Shown: positions 1-8,522 of the stretch, in pieces
Numbering within the stretch: the stretch's first letter is position 1
Layout: every line of letters starts with the position of its first letter
DNA from: Telluria sp042683405
GTDB taxonomy: Bacteria > Pseudomonadota > Gammaproteobacteria > Burkholderiales > Burkholderiaceae_D
NCBI RefSeq assembly: GCF_042683405.1
Contig: NZ_JBHUJS010000003.1
Location: 806,001 to 870,000 of the forward strand
DNA: 64,000 nt
Direction of reading: 5' to 3'
The notes under the pieces: generated by a model
What the model was told of the DNA's origin: nothing
The model's database searches: none
The model's input: only the letters and a program-made list of their open reading frames with translations
Position numbers and translations under genes: made by a program

Positions 1-600
1 AAGGGCCTTCCGCCATGCGAGCGTTTTCGGCAATCCGTCAAAGAAGCCGAAGCCGGCCAGCTCGTCAAACACGTCGAAGTAGCGGAACACGGGGCCGAAC
101 ACGGCGTCCACGAGGCCGAACCGGGCTCCGGCGAAGAAGGGGCCTTCGCGCAGCTGTGCCTCGACCTGCTCCAGCCGCGAGCGGATCAGGGCGGCCTGCG
201 ATGCCAGTGCCGCCTCGTCGCTGGCGTTGTAGAAGCCGCCAATCGCGTTCAGCAGCGCGGAACCGAACTCCATCCACGCACGTTGCCGGGCACGCTCGAG
301 CGGGGCCTCGGGATGCAGGCGCGGCGCCAGTGTCTCGTCGAGGTACTCGCAGATGACTGCCGATTCGAAGACCGGTTCATCATCGACCAGCAGGACGGGC
401 GTCTTGCCGAGCGGCGAGCAGGCGAGGAACCAGGCTGGCTTGTTCGCAAGGTCGACGTCGACGCGTTCGAAGGCGACGCCCTTTTCCGTCAGCACGATGA
501 CGGCGCGCTGCACGTACGGGCACAGTACATGGCTGACCAGGGTGAAACGTGGTTTCGTCGGGCCTGCTCCGGGGGTGGTATGGGATTGTGGGAGGTTCAT
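1..600 (-). CDS. Glutathione S-transferase family protein (3' end beyond window)
   Basis: The open frame runs from an ATG at 598-600 leftward off the window edge, so about 200 N-terminal residues are visible and the C-terminus is missing. An N-terminal thioredoxin-like domain carries a CPYVQR motif near residue 27 (the Cys/Ser position of beta- and omega-type GSTs). It is followed by the glutathione-binding features KTPVL and ESAVICEYLDE, then a helical C-terminal domain. GSTs conjugate or reduce substrates with glutathione in the cytoplasm; the substrate cannot be told. It is divergent from a LysR regulator 78 bp away with a dyad between them, which suggests it is that regulator's target. 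Confidence 0.9.
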   Translation of the reverse strand, partial: MNLPQSHTTPGAGPTKPRFTLVSHVLCPYVQRAVIVLTEKGVAFERVDVDLANKPAWFLACSPLGKTPVLLVDDEPVFESAVICEYLDETLAPRLHPEAPLERARQRAWMEFGSALLNAIGGFYNASDEAALASQAALIRSRLEQVEAQLREGPFFAGARFGLVDAVFGPVFRYFDVFDELAGFGFFDGLPKTLAWRKAL

Positions 601-638
601 GGCATTTTTCCGTTCAAGTGGGATGCCATCTATCGTAG

Positions 639-656
639 AATTGCAGGCACGCAATT
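639..656. promoter_or_regulatory. Inverted repeat, likely LysR-type operator
   Basis: AATTGC-N6-GCAATT is a perfect 6-bp dyad and contains the T-N11-A pattern of LysR-family boxes. It lies midway between the divergent GST (start 600) and LysR (start 679) genes. Operator function is inference from motif and position. Confidence 0.55.
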
Positions 657-678
657 GGAATAGGCGTTTTCACACTCC

Positions 679-1560
679 ATGTCTGCAGAACTGCAATACC
701 GAATGAGCGCCGGCGACCTGGAGGTCGTGCTGGCCCTGGTGCGCGCGGGGAACCTGGCCGGCGCCGGCGAACGGCTTGGTGTCGATGCATCCACGGTGTT
801 CCGTGCGATCGGCCGGATCGAGCGCGGGATCGGCCAGCGGCTGTTCAACCGCTCGCGGGCCGGCTACCAGGCGTCCGAACTGGCGCAGGTCCTGGCAGAG
901 CATGCGGAACAGGTGGAAACCCGCCTGGAACAGGCGAGGTCGGCGGCGCAGTCCGCCACGGAGCAGGTGACGGGCACGGTCAGGATTACCACGACGGATA
1001 CCATCCTGCACGGACTGGTCGCCCCTGCCTTGCGCACGCTCGATGCGGTTCACCCGCTGCTGGCGTATGAACTGCACACCGGTAACGAGGTCACCAGCCT
1101 GACCCGGCGCGACGCCGATATCGCGGTGCGCGCCACCAAACGGCCGCCCCAACACCTGGTGGGCAAGCACCTCGGCCCCATCCGGGTAGCGCTGTTCGCG
1201 GCACGGCATGGGCCCATTCAAAGCTATCGGGAAGTCGAGTCGGGCCAGGCGGCCTGGATCGCGCCGGACGACGCGCTGCCCGACCACCCGTCCGTGGTCT
1301 GGCGCAAGCGCCGCCATCCAAAGGCGGTCACCCGGTATCGGGTCAACAGTATCCTGACGGTGATGGAATTGACAGCTGCAGGTCTCGGCGTGGGCGTCCT
1401 GCCGCTGTTCCTGGCGCAATCACGCACCGACCTGGTCCAGCTGACCGACGTTATCGACGAATGCCAGACCGAGCTGTGGCTGCTCACGCATCCCGAGGCC
1501 CGGCACCTGCGACGGGTGTCCGCCGTGTACCGGCATTTGTCGGAGACGCTATCTCTGTGA
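679..1560 (+). CDS. LysR family transcriptional regulator
   Basis: This 293-residue protein has the usual LysR length. An N-terminal winged helix-turn-helix (about residues 8-65) contains the segment GAGERLGVDASTVFRAI and then the linker helix. A periplasmic-binding-like co-inducer domain follows (about 95-290). The ATG at 679 puts the HTH at the expected place. It is divergent from the GST gene, the classical LysR arrangement in which the regulator controls its neighbour and itself through a shared operator. It ends convergently with trmB. The co-inducer is unknown. Confidence 0.92.
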   Translation: MSAELQYRMSAGDLEVVLALVRAGNLAGAGERLGVDASTVFRAIGRIERGIGQRLFNRSRAGYQASELAQVLAEHAEQVETRLEQARSAAQSATEQVTGTVRITTTDTILHGLVAPALRTLDAVHPLLAYELHTGNEVTSLTRRDADIAVRATKRPPQHLVGKHLGPIRVALFAARHGPIQSYREVESGQAAWIAPDDALPDHPSVVWRKRRHPKAVTRYRVNSILTVMELTAAGLGVGVLPLFLAQSRTDLVQLTDVIDECQTELWLLTHPEARHLRRVSAVYRHLSETLSL

Positions 1561-1614
1561 CTAGTCACCGCCCGACGGGGCGTGGCGCGCCGTGCCGTGC
1601 ACAGCCTGGTCGCG

Positions 1615-2334
1615 CTAGCGCTTGGTGAAGACCAGGTCCCACACGCCGTGGCCCAGCTTGATGCCACGGTTCTCGAACTTGGTCAGCGGACGATACGCCG
1701 GCTGCGGCGCGTAGCCCTCGGCCGTGTTCTGCAGCGCAGGCTCGGCGCTCAGCACTTCCAGCATCTGCACCGCATAGTCTTCCCAATCGGTGGCGAGGTG
1801 GATATAGCCGCCGGTCTCCAGCTTGTCGCACAGCTTCTTCACGAACGGCCCCTGGATCAGGCGGCGCTTGTTGTGGCGCGCCTTGTGCCACGGGTCCGGG
1901 AAGAATACGTGCACGCCGGCCAGCGAGCCGTCGGCGATCATGTGGTCGAGCACCTCGACCGCATCGTGCTGGATCGCACGCAGGTTCGTGACGCCCTCTT
2001 CGCCGATCTGCTTGAGCAGGCTGCCCACGCCAGGCGTGTGCACTTCGACGCCGATGAAGTCCTTCTCCGGCATCTCTTTGGCGATGTGAATCGTGGTGTT
2101 GCCCATCCCGAAGCCAATCTCGAGGATCACCGGCGCCTTGCGGCCGAACACCGCGGCGGTGTCGAGCGGCGCTTTCGCGTATTCGACCAGGTACTTCGGA
2201 CCCAGCTCTTCCAGCGCGCGAGCCTGCGCGGTAGACAGGCGGCCAGCGCGGGTGACGAAACTGCGGATGCGGTGTTCGGTCGGGTCGTACAGCATCGGAC
2301 GGCCCTGGCCGTTGGTTGGGGTATCGGAAGACAT
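1615..2334 (-). CDS. trmB: tRNA (guanine-N7)-methyltransferase TrmB
   Basis: This 239-residue enzyme methylates G46 in the variable loop of tRNAs using S-adenosylmethionine. The Rossmann SAM-binding motif EIGFGMGNT lies near residue 72, with an acidic residue at the end of the next strand (IGVEVHTPG). The TrmB signatures FPDPWHKARHNKRR (about 146-160) and the C-terminal TKFENRG are present. Length and start match the family. It stands alone, convergent with the LysR gene. Cytoplasmic housekeeping tRNA modification. Confidence 0.96.
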   Translation of the reverse strand: MSSDTPTNGQGRPMLYDPTEHRIRSFVTRAGRLSTAQARALEELGPKYLVEYAKAPLDTAAVFGRKAPVILEIGFGMGNTTIHIAKEMPEKDFIGVEVHTPGVGSLLKQIGEEGVTNLRAIQHDAVEVLDHMIADGSLAGVHVFFPDPWHKARHNKRRLIQGPFVKKLCDKLETGGYIHLATDWEDYAVQMLEVLSAEPALQNTAEGYAPQPAYRPLTKFENRGIKLGHGVWDLVFTKR

Positions 2335-2486
2335 GGGTATTTTCAGGAAGCGAAACGGGCAAAGCCGGGCCCTGCGGCCGGGGCGCCATTATAGCGCAAC
2401 GCCCCGGCGCGCTTCCCGCGAGCTAACTCAAGTGGCAAGTCTCGACGTGGCCGGACAATGGCAAAAATCTCTTCTCCGCCATCACC

Positions 2487-2933
2487 ATGACCATGCATCC
2501 GCTCAAGAACGACGAATCAGACAATTCCGACCCAGACGTAACGCGTGCGGGCTTTGACGGAGGTGGGGGTGGGGGCTACGATGGTTCCATGAGAGAGCGC
2601 ATCACAAAATTGGAGGCATTCGCGGCGGATGCGATGAAGCGTTTCGATGGTATCGATGCACGCTTCGATCGCGTCGAGGCTCGGCTGGATACACTAAGCC
2701 AGCAGCTGCACGACTATCGCATTGAGACAAAGCATGACATCGATAACGCCGTCAGGTGGATCGTCGGCGTCATCCTGGCCGTCAGCATGGCCGCGATCAC
2801 CATCGTCACGTTCGTGCTGAACCACGCGACACCCAGGACGATGCCACCCGCCCAACAGCTACAGCCGATCATTATCTATGCATCGGTACCGTCCGGAACG
2901 CAGGCGCGATCCACCGCCCCGGCACAGCCGTAA
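2487..2933 (+). CDS. Small membrane protein with coiled coil
   Basis: Not recognised as a named family. The 148 residues comprise an acidic, glycine-rich N-terminus with a run of six Gly, then an amphipathic heptad-like segment (about 35-85, MKRFDGIDARFDRVEARL) that should form a coiled coil. One transmembrane helix follows (about 91-112), then a proline-rich tail. The architecture resembles small single-pass proteins with a cytoplasmic coiled coil. No strong ribosome binding site decides between the ATGs at 2487 and 2493, and a later ATG at 2589 is also possible. Function unknown. Confidence 0.6.
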   Translation: MTMHPLKNDESDNSDPDVTRAGFDGGGGGGYDGSMRERITKLEAFAADAMKRFDGIDARFDRVEARLDTLSQQLHDYRIETKHDIDNAVRWIVGVILAVSMAAITIVTFVLNHATPRTMPPAQQLQPIIIYASVPSGTQARSTAPAQP

Positions 2934-2937
2934 GCAC

Positions 2938-3447
2938 TTACTTCGCTGCGAGCTGCGCGGGGCCGAGCGGCACGGCGCGCACGGCAACGAATTCCCAATC
3001 GTCACCGGCCGGCCGAATGAGGGCGAAGGTGAAGAACTCGCGCACCACCCGCTTGCCATTCGCGCCATCCGGCATCTCGAGGAAGACCGCGCTGTCGGTG
3101 GCATACATATCTCCCAGCTTTTCGATGCGGCGCACGACCGTGCGGTGCGTCATCCCATGGGGCAGGCCTTTGAACGAGTTGGTGTAGAAGGCGCCGAGCT
3201 GGTCCTTGCCGGTCAGTTGCTGGGTGCCGCCGATGGTTGCCGTCGCGTCGCTGGCGAAGCGAGACGTCATGGCCGCCACGTCGCGGCGGTTCCAGGCATC
3301 GTCCGCGGCATCTGCCACTTTTTGCAGCGTGCGCGCCAGCTCCGGGGCGACGGCACCGGACTGGGCGGCGGCCGGGTTGGCGCCGGCGAATGCCGCAAAC
3401 GCTGCGCCAGCGACCAGGATACGGCTGAAAAGCTTGAACTTGGACAC
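2938..3447 (-). CDS. Exported SgcJ/EcaC-type (NTF2-like) protein
   Basis: The 169-residue protein has a typical signal peptide (positive start, hydrophobic core, AAAQS cleavage region near residue 28). A single NTF2-like/DUF4440 cone-fold domain follows, of the kind annotated SgcJ/EcaC oxidoreductase family. The conserved start WNRRDVAAMTSRFASDA is visible. The start codon is GTG at 3445-3447, supported by AGGAG about eight bases upstream. Members bind small ligands or act as scaffolds; neither substrate nor catalysis can be assigned. It is probably periplasmic and monocistronic. Confidence 0.75.
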   Translation of the reverse strand: MSKFKLFSRILVAGAAFAAFAGANPAAAQSGAVAPELARTLQKVADAADDAWNRRDVAAMTSRFASDATATIGGTQQLTGKDQLGAFYTNSFKGLPHGMTHRTVVRRIEKLGDMYATDSAVFLEMPDGANGKRVVREFFTFALIRPAGDDWEFVAVRAVPLGPAQLAAK

Positions 3448-3511
3448 GTTACTTCTCCTGTTTGAAATGTGATGAGTACCGCCTTCCGGCGACCGGGGAC
3501 GGATGAGTTGT

Positions 3512-3520
3512 TGCTAGAAT
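3512..3520 (+). promoter_or_regulatory. Extended -10 promoter element
   Basis: TGcTAGAAT fits an extended -10 element and would start transcription about 75 nt before the LytTR membrane protein gene. No convincing -35 is seen, as is common with extended -10 promoters. Confidence 0.4.
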
Positions 3521-3539
3521 CGGTAGTTTTCTGAATTCG

Positions 3540-3570
3540 GCCAACCAGCGCCAGCGTGGTTTCGCCAACC
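3540..3570 (+). repeat. Direct repeat GCCAACC, possible regulator site
   Basis: The heptamer GCCAACC occurs at 3540-3546 and 3564-3570, 24 bp start to start, between promoter and start codon of a LytTR gene. LytTR proteins bind direct repeats spaced by about two helical turns, so an autoregulatory site is possible. The motif is short and may be chance. Confidence 0.25.
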
Positions 3571-3599
3571 GACCGGTTTATTCGCAGGAGCACCAGCAT

Positions 3600-4421
3600 A
3601 TGCAGTTCACGAAGCGTGAATTCGATCTGTCCCGCGCGCTGTTCCAGCTCGCGGCTGCCGTCGTGCTCGGCGCTGTCTGTGCGGTGATCGGCCCGTTCGG
3701 CACCTACCAGGACCTGGGAACGGGCGCCCGATATGCATACTGGATTGGGCTCGTCCTGTTCGGCGCCGTCAGCATCGTGATCGCGGCGCACGCGCTTGCC
3801 GCGCTGCGGATCAAGATGCGCCAGTCCGTTCGCATTGCCGTGATCACGCTCGCGTCGGCCGTGCCGACCACGTTTGCGGTGGGATGGGCGGAGTCGCTCA
3901 CGCGCCTGTCGAAGCCGATACCGCTGGAAGTCATCCCGCGCCTCTATGGCAGCGTGGCGCTGATCCAGCTCCTGATCGTATTGTTCCTGATGCGCCAGCG
4001 GCCTTCGGCGCATTCGCTCCTGCTGACAACGCCGCCGGCCGAGGCGCAGCCGGAGATGCCCGTGCAGCCGGAAGCGCCCCCTGCCGGCATCCGTCCGCAG
4101 CCTTTCATGGCGCGCATTCCGTCGCACCTGGGGAAAGAGCTGCTCGCCTTGGGCGCCGAGGACCACTACCTGCGTGTCATTACGCCGGCGGGATCGGACC
4201 TGATCCTGATGCGGCTGGGCGATGCCCTCAAGGAGCTGGACGAGTCGACCGGCCTGCAGGTACATCGGAGCTGGTGGGTGGCGCACGATGCCGTCAGGAC
4301 GATCCGGCGCGACGGCGCAAAGCTGACGCTCGTCCTGTCAGACGGCCTGGAGGTGCCGGTGAGCCGGACCTATTCGGCCGCCGTGCGTACGGCGGAATGG
4401 CCGGCGCTGGGCCCGGCCTAG
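3600..4421 (+). CDS. Membrane-anchored LytTR DNA-binding regulator
   Basis: The 273-residue protein has four predicted membrane helices (about 13-34, 47-69, 79-100, 110-131), a proline-rich linker (about 140-162) and a C-terminal LytTR DNA-binding domain (about 165-265; LGAEDHYLRV, VHRSWWVA). There is no receiver domain, so signal reception probably occurs in the membrane part. AGGAG nine bases before the ATG supports the start. It converges on a separate LytTR response regulator and LytS-like kinase, so two LytTR proteins sit back to back. Its targets are unknown. Confidence 0.82.
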   Translation: MQFTKREFDLSRALFQLAAAVVLGAVCAVIGPFGTYQDLGTGARYAYWIGLVLFGAVSIVIAAHALAALRIKMRQSVRIAVITLASAVPTTFAVGWAESLTRLSKPIPLEVIPRLYGSVALIQLLIVLFLMRQRPSAHSLLLTTPPAEAQPEMPVQPEAPPAGIRPQPFMARIPSHLGKELLALGAEDHYLRVITPAGSDLILMRLGDALKELDESTGLQVHRSWWVAHDAVRTIRRDGAKLTLVLSDGLEVPVSRTYSAAVRTAEWPALGPA

Positions 4422-4436
4422 CCGCCGGGCAGGAGG

Positions 4437-5183
4437 TCAGTCGCGGAACAGGTGGGCAAACTTCCGGCTCACCACCAGCTTCTCGTCGCAGCCGCGCAGC
4501 AGCACCTGCAGGCGTTCGGCATCGACCCGTTCGGCAGCGGCGATCGCATTCACGTTGACCAGCGTGCCGCGATGGATCTGCCAGAACTTGTCCGGATCGA
4601 GCCCGCCCAGCAGGTCTTTCAGCGGAATGCGCACCAGCGCCTCCGAGCCCTCCAGCACCACGCGCGTGTACTTGGTATCCGACTGGAAGAACAGCACGTC
4701 GTTCACGTCGATCAGGCGGATCTGCTTACCGACGTTCGCCTTGATCCACTTCATCCGCTCGCGCTGCGCGCCCGGGATCGCGGACTTCAGCTGGCGCAGG
4801 ATGTCGCCCAGGTCTTCCGGAGGCCGGTCCAGCTTTTCGCGGATGCGCGAGACCGCCCTGCCCAGCCGGTCGGCCTGCACGGGTTTCAGCAGATAGTCGA
4901 CCGCGCCCGCGTCGAATGCTTCGACCGCGTACTGGTCATACGCGGTGACAAAGACCACATGCGCCGACTTGCCGATGCGCTCCGCCACTTCGAGCCCGGA
5001 CAGCCCGGGCATGCGGATGTCGAGGAAGACCACTTCCGGCTCGTGTTCAAGGAAGCCATCCCACGCGTCGTTGCCGTTTTCCGCTACCTGCACGACCCGC
5101 GCGTCGGGCCAGCTTACCTCCAGCATCGCCAGCAGGCGCTCGCGCATCAGCGGTTCGTCTTCCGCGACCAGTACCGTCGTCAT
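4437..5183 (-). CDS. LytTR family response regulator
   Basis: The 248-residue protein has an N-terminal receiver (acidic pair in VAEDEP near residue 7, phospho-acceptor Asp in FLDIRMPGLSG near 55, Lys in LLKPVQ near 106) and a C-terminal LytTR domain (about 145-245) with the FFQSDTKYTRV and FWQIHRGTLVNV signatures. Its ATG overlaps the stop of the upstream kinase by four bases (ATGA), implying translational coupling and a cognate pair. Family members (AlgR, LytR, YehT/BtsR) control envelope, exopolysaccharide or nutrient uptake genes; which applies here is unknown. Confidence 0.93.
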   Translation of the reverse strand: MTTVLVAEDEPLMRERLLAMLEVSWPDARVVQVAENGNDAWDGFLEHEPEVVFLDIRMPGLSGLEVAERIGKSAHVVFVTAYDQYAVEAFDAGAVDYLLKPVQADRLGRAVSRIREKLDRPPEDLGDILRQLKSAIPGAQRERMKWIKANVGKQIRLIDVNDVLFFQSDTKYTRVVLEGSEALVRIPLKDLLGGLDPDKFWQIHRGTLVNVNAIAAAERVDAERLQVLLRGCDEKLVVSRKFAHLFRD

Positions 5184-6409
5184 GCCGCCACCTTGTGTTC
5201 TATCTGCGCGGGGATCAGGATATCCGCGACGAAGCCGTTGCCATGCCCGTCGTGCAGCTCCAGCGCAGCCGCATCGCCGTGCGCCAGCTGCAGGCGGCGC
5301 CGCACGTTTTCCAGTCCGTTGCCGCCACCGGGCAGCGCGTTCATCCCGATGCCGGTGTCCTCCACACGGATCCTGATGCGGTCACCTTCGTGATGGGCCG
5401 ATACCGTCACGTCGCCACCGCGCAGCGAAGGCTCGATGCCGTGCTTGATCGCATTCTCGACCAGCGTCAGCAGGATCATGCTGGGCACGCTCACGGCGGC
5501 AAGCGGCTCCGGCAACGATACCGAAAACGTCAGCCGATCGCCCAGCCGTGTCTTCATCACCTTCAGGTAGGACTCGACCAGCGCGAATTCGGAGGACAGC
5601 AGCACCTGGTCGCTGCGCATCTCCGTCATGCTCGCGCGGAGGAAGTCGATCAGGTTCGCGGTCAGTTCGGCAGCGCGCGGCGCGCCCTGCTCGGCCAGCT
5701 GCTGCACGGCGCCGAGCGTATTGAACAGGAAGTGCGGCTCGATCTGGGCGCGCAGGAGGCGCAGCTGGGACTCGCTTACCTCGCGTCCGAGCCGCTCGCG
5801 CTCCGCTTCAGCCTGCAGCTGCTGCGCTTCCATCTCCGACTGGCGCACCCTGATCCAGGTAAGCAGCAGCAGGAGCACCGACATCGCGGCTCCTGTGGTC
5901 ACGCCGACGCGCAGGGCAACCATCGGAAGCTCGCCAATGATGTAGTCGATTGGCTTGCCCTTGCCGATCATTGCGGCGCTGGCTCCCACCAGCGCGCCGA
6001 GCGTCGCGCAACCGACAATGATGGCCACCAGTTTGAATTTATGCCTGGCCATCCGGCGCGAGTTGAACCAGACGCCCAGGAAGCCCATGAGCAGACCGAA
6101 CCCGAACACGTTCCCGACCACGAGCCCTTCCACCAGATCGAATTCCTTCTTGAGACCCAGCTGCAGCAGGACGCCGCAAAGGCTGAACAGCAGCGCAAAC
6201 TTCGCCACGGCGATGTAGAGCGTGCGGCCCTGGTACTTGATCGAGAACGCGCGCAGCTGCTGCCGCTCGACCGGGGACAGCTCGGCCAGCTTCTCGGCGA
6301 CATAGCGGCGATATCCCGGTGCCGTTTTCGCGGCGAGCGATGGATCCGCCAGCACGTCAAGCTGCTCCTGCTCCCAGTCGTTGTACCACTTGGCGATGCG
6401 ATTCCACAT
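5180..6409 (-). CDS. LytS-family sensor histidine kinase
   Basis: The protein is 409 residues from the chosen ATG at 6407-6409, which has AGGAG six bases upstream. An in-frame ATG seven codons earlier lacks such a site. Four membrane segments occupy about residues 60-190, followed by a short coiled coil, the His_kinase motif RAQIEPHFLFNTL and a HATPase domain with LVENAIKHG and DTGIGMN. The His in IEPHF is the phosphorylation site. It forms a two-gene operon with the LytTR regulator it overlaps. The absence of an extracellular domain suggests sensing within or near the membrane. Confidence 0.93.
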   Translation of the reverse strand: MWNRIAKWYNDWEQEQLDVLADPSLAAKTAPGYRRYVAEKLAELSPVERQQLRAFSIKYQGRTLYIAVAKFALLFSLCGVLLQLGLKKEFDLVEGLVVGNVFGFGLLMGFLGVWFNSRRMARHKFKLVAIIVGCATLGALVGASAAMIGKGKPIDYIIGELPMVALRVGVTTGAAMSVLLLLLTWIRVRQSEMEAQQLQAEAERERLGREVSESQLRLLRAQIEPHFLFNTLGAVQQLAEQGAPRAAELTANLIDFLRASMTEMRSDQVLLSSEFALVESYLKVMKTRLGDRLTFSVSLPEPLAAVSVPSMILLTLVENAIKHGIEPSLRGGDVTVSAHHEGDRIRIRVEDTGIGMNALPGGGNGLENVRRRLQLAHGDAAALELHDGHGNGFVADILIPAQIEHKVAA

Positions 6410-6590
6410 GTCCGGCTCCTTTTCATCCATAAATATATGTCATGGATGCAGTCTAGGGCCGGGAAATCGATGGAAACAGCGACAGGCGACGAGATACGAA
6501 ACCACGTACGCGAACGACGAAATGAAATATTGGTGCGTCGAGCTTAGATTCTTGGCAATATGATGATTCTCAACCTTTGCGGATCACGAC

Positions 6591-7139
6591 ATGAAATCTC
6601 CACTGGCGATACTGTTTGCCGGCCTTGCATTCAGCACGCAGGCCCATGCCGCTCCGGATCTAACGGAAGACGTCCGGGCGCGAATTGCGAATGCGGTGGA
6701 GAGGTATGCCAGCGCGATCGCGTGCGCGGGAGTCAAGGTACAGCCTGGGAACGTCTATCTCATGGACCCGGGCAGGCTGGACGACCGGCTGCCCAAATAT
6801 GCGGTGTTATGGACGGGCGATATCCGATGCCAGGGAGGTTCGGGAACGGAAGCCACACACCTGGCGATCGCCACGGTCAATACGGGGCAATATGTGGTGC
6901 AGCCCGAATTGTCATCGCCCGTCATTCGATTCGATAGCCCGGTCCGGTTTGTCACCCGAGTGGTGAGCGTCGCATCCGACACGCTTGTCCTGGAAGGCAA
7001 AGAATATGCGCCGGCGGACCCTCGAAGTAATCCCTCCGTGCCGGTACGCTTCACTTTGCGTGCCGACCGCGACGGCCATTGGAAGCTGACGGACAAAATT
7101 CATCTCGATAAGGTGACTGACGCGCATGGCAATCATTGA
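6591..7139 (+). CDS. Exported protein of unknown function
   Basis: Not recognised. The 182 residues begin with a clear signal peptide (MKSPLAILFAGLAF, cleavage after AHA near residue 21). A mature domain of about 160 residues, rich in beta-strand pattern, contains two cysteines (near 44 and 81) that could pair in the periplasm. Its end overlaps the start of the next gene by 14 bases, so the two are probably co-translated. Base composition is less GC-rich than the neighbours. Confidence 0.6.
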   Translation: MKSPLAILFAGLAFSTQAHAAPDLTEDVRARIANAVERYASAIACAGVKVQPGNVYLMDPGRLDDRLPKYAVLWTGDIRCQGGSGTEATHLAIATVNTGQYVVQPELSSPVIRFDSPVRFVTRVVSVASDTLVLEGKEYAPADPRSNPSVPVRFTLRADRDGHWKLTDKIHLDKVTDAHGNH

Positions 7140-8334
7140 TCTCTTCAGCCGCACTCCTTCCCCGGAAAAGTTCGCACAACTATTGATGACGGCTGCCCAA
7201 AAAAGCGGCGTCAGCAAACCAATGCAATTTGACGCCGATGACTTCCGCATCCTGGTCGGCGGTGCGGACCAGGTAGTTAACCTGCACAACCTGTATCGCG
7301 AATATGTCGCGGCACCGAAACACGAGCGCGACGCACTGTTGGCGAAATGTGCCTCTTTATTCGTTACCGAAGAAGTGCCCAGCAGTTTCGAAGATGTGAA
7401 AGACCGTTTGATGCCGCTGGTGCGAGCCCGCGGATATTGCGAATACCTGAGGCTTACCCAACTGGCATCGAAGTCCGAAGCTAGCCCGCTTACCGTATTC
7501 GAACCATTCAGCAGTGATGCCGTCCTGATGCTTGCAATCGATTCTGAACAGTCAATGTCGATGGTCACCACCGACAACTTGCGCGCATGGGGTATGTCGT
7601 TCGGCGAAGTCATGGCTACCGCGACGGACAACCTGCGCGACGTCACGGTCGATTCACTCGCAGAGATAATTCCTGGGGTGTTTGTGAGCGATTGGAACGA
7701 TGCCTACGACTCTTCCAGGATTCTTCTGCCTGACCTCGCGTTTCGGATGTTCGCCGCTCCAGTCGCAATGGTACCGACTCGCGGACGTCTTTTGCTCACC
7801 TCCCGCCATAATCCCACGGGCATGCTGGCCATGATCGACCTCGCCATGCAGTGCGCCGAAGAGGAGGAGCGGACCGTGTCAGCAGTGATGTACGAGTTTG
7901 GCGAGCATGGTCCGGTGGAGTTTGCTCCTGAAGAACCTGTCGTGATGGCGAAACTCGAAAGCTTGAGGCGACAGTATTTGCTCGAAGACTACGGAGTGCA
8001 GTCCAAGCTGCTGGATCAAATCCATGAACAGCAGGACATCGATATTTTTGTCGCCACCTATATGCTTATCGAAAATAGCCGAACGGGAGAACAATATAGC
8101 TTGAGCACCTGGGCGAAGGACGTTGATTCGCTTCTCCCCAGGACGGACAGAATCGTGCTCGGCGCTCTCGGCGAAGAGCCGCGGATCGAAGTGCGCTGGG
8201 ACGATCTTGTCCGGATTGCAGGCGAGCTCATGGTGCTCCAGCCAGAGGCGTATCCGGCCCGGTACAGGGTCGAACAGTTTCCGGGCGACGAACAACTACG
8301 CGCATTGAAGCAATGCGCTGTAGGCCTCAATTGA
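7126..8334 (+). CDS. DUF1444 (YtpQ-like) family protein
   Basis: The 402-residue cytoplasmic protein has no signal or membrane helix. The stretch NDAYDSSRIL near residue 190, with the preceding LAIDSEQ and NLRD elements, matches the layout of Bacillus YtpQ (DUF1444), but the chain is more than 100 residues longer at the C-terminus. That acidic extension ends near a cysteine. AAGGTGA about ten bases before the ATG supports the start inside the upstream gene. Codon use is more AT-rich than neighbours and the gene abuts a tRNA 3' end, so acquisition by transfer is possible. Function unknown. Confidence 0.6.
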   Translation: MAIIDLFSRTPSPEKFAQLLMTAAQKSGVSKPMQFDADDFRILVGGADQVVNLHNLYREYVAAPKHERDALLAKCASLFVTEEVPSSFEDVKDRLMPLVRARGYCEYLRLTQLASKSEASPLTVFEPFSSDAVLMLAIDSEQSMSMVTTDNLRAWGMSFGEVMATATDNLRDVTVDSLAEIIPGVFVSDWNDAYDSSRILLPDLAFRMFAAPVAMVPTRGRLLLTSRHNPTGMLAMIDLAMQCAEEEERTVSAVMYEFGEHGPVEFAPEEPVVMAKLESLRRQYLLEDYGVQSKLLDQIHEQQDIDIFVATYMLIENSRTGEQYSLSTWAKDVDSLLPRTDRIVLGALGEEPRIEVRWDDLVRIAGELMVLQPEAYPARYRVEQFPGDEQLRALKQCAVGLN

Positions 8335-8357
8335 GGCCGTAGACAAAAACGTGCACA

Positions 8358-8431
8358 TGGAGCGGGTGAAGGGAATCGAACCCTCGTCGTAAGCTTGGGA
8401 AGCTTCTGCTCTACCATTGAGCTACACCCGC
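8358..8431 (-). tRNA. tRNA-Gly (anticodon CCC)
   Basis: A full 74-nt cloverleaf with encoded CCA: acceptor stem GCGGGTG/CACCCGC, D-arm GCTC/GAGC, anticodon loop TTCCCAA, and T-arm GAGGG-TTCGATT-CCCTT. The loop gives anticodon CCC, and the sequence resembles E. coli glyU. It decodes GGG glycine codons. Confidence 0.96.
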
Positions 8432-8522
8432 CTTGCAACCGCATTCTACGCGCGCTTTGTTCAGATTGGCAATCCATGGGCTGGCGTTGGATGACCCTGG
8501 TCTAGCGACGCCAGCCCTTCCC

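Noticed and set aside
8335..8431. tRNA-Gly as an attachment site with att repeat
   Set aside because: No integrase nearby, and no duplicate of the tRNA 3' end was found in the region 6410-6590 on the far side of the AT-richer genes.
8358..8431. G27-A43 mismatch in the tRNA-Gly anticodon stem as a sign of a pseudogene
   Set aside because: The rest of the cloverleaf and CCA end are intact, and I recall the same sequence as common in Burkholderiales.
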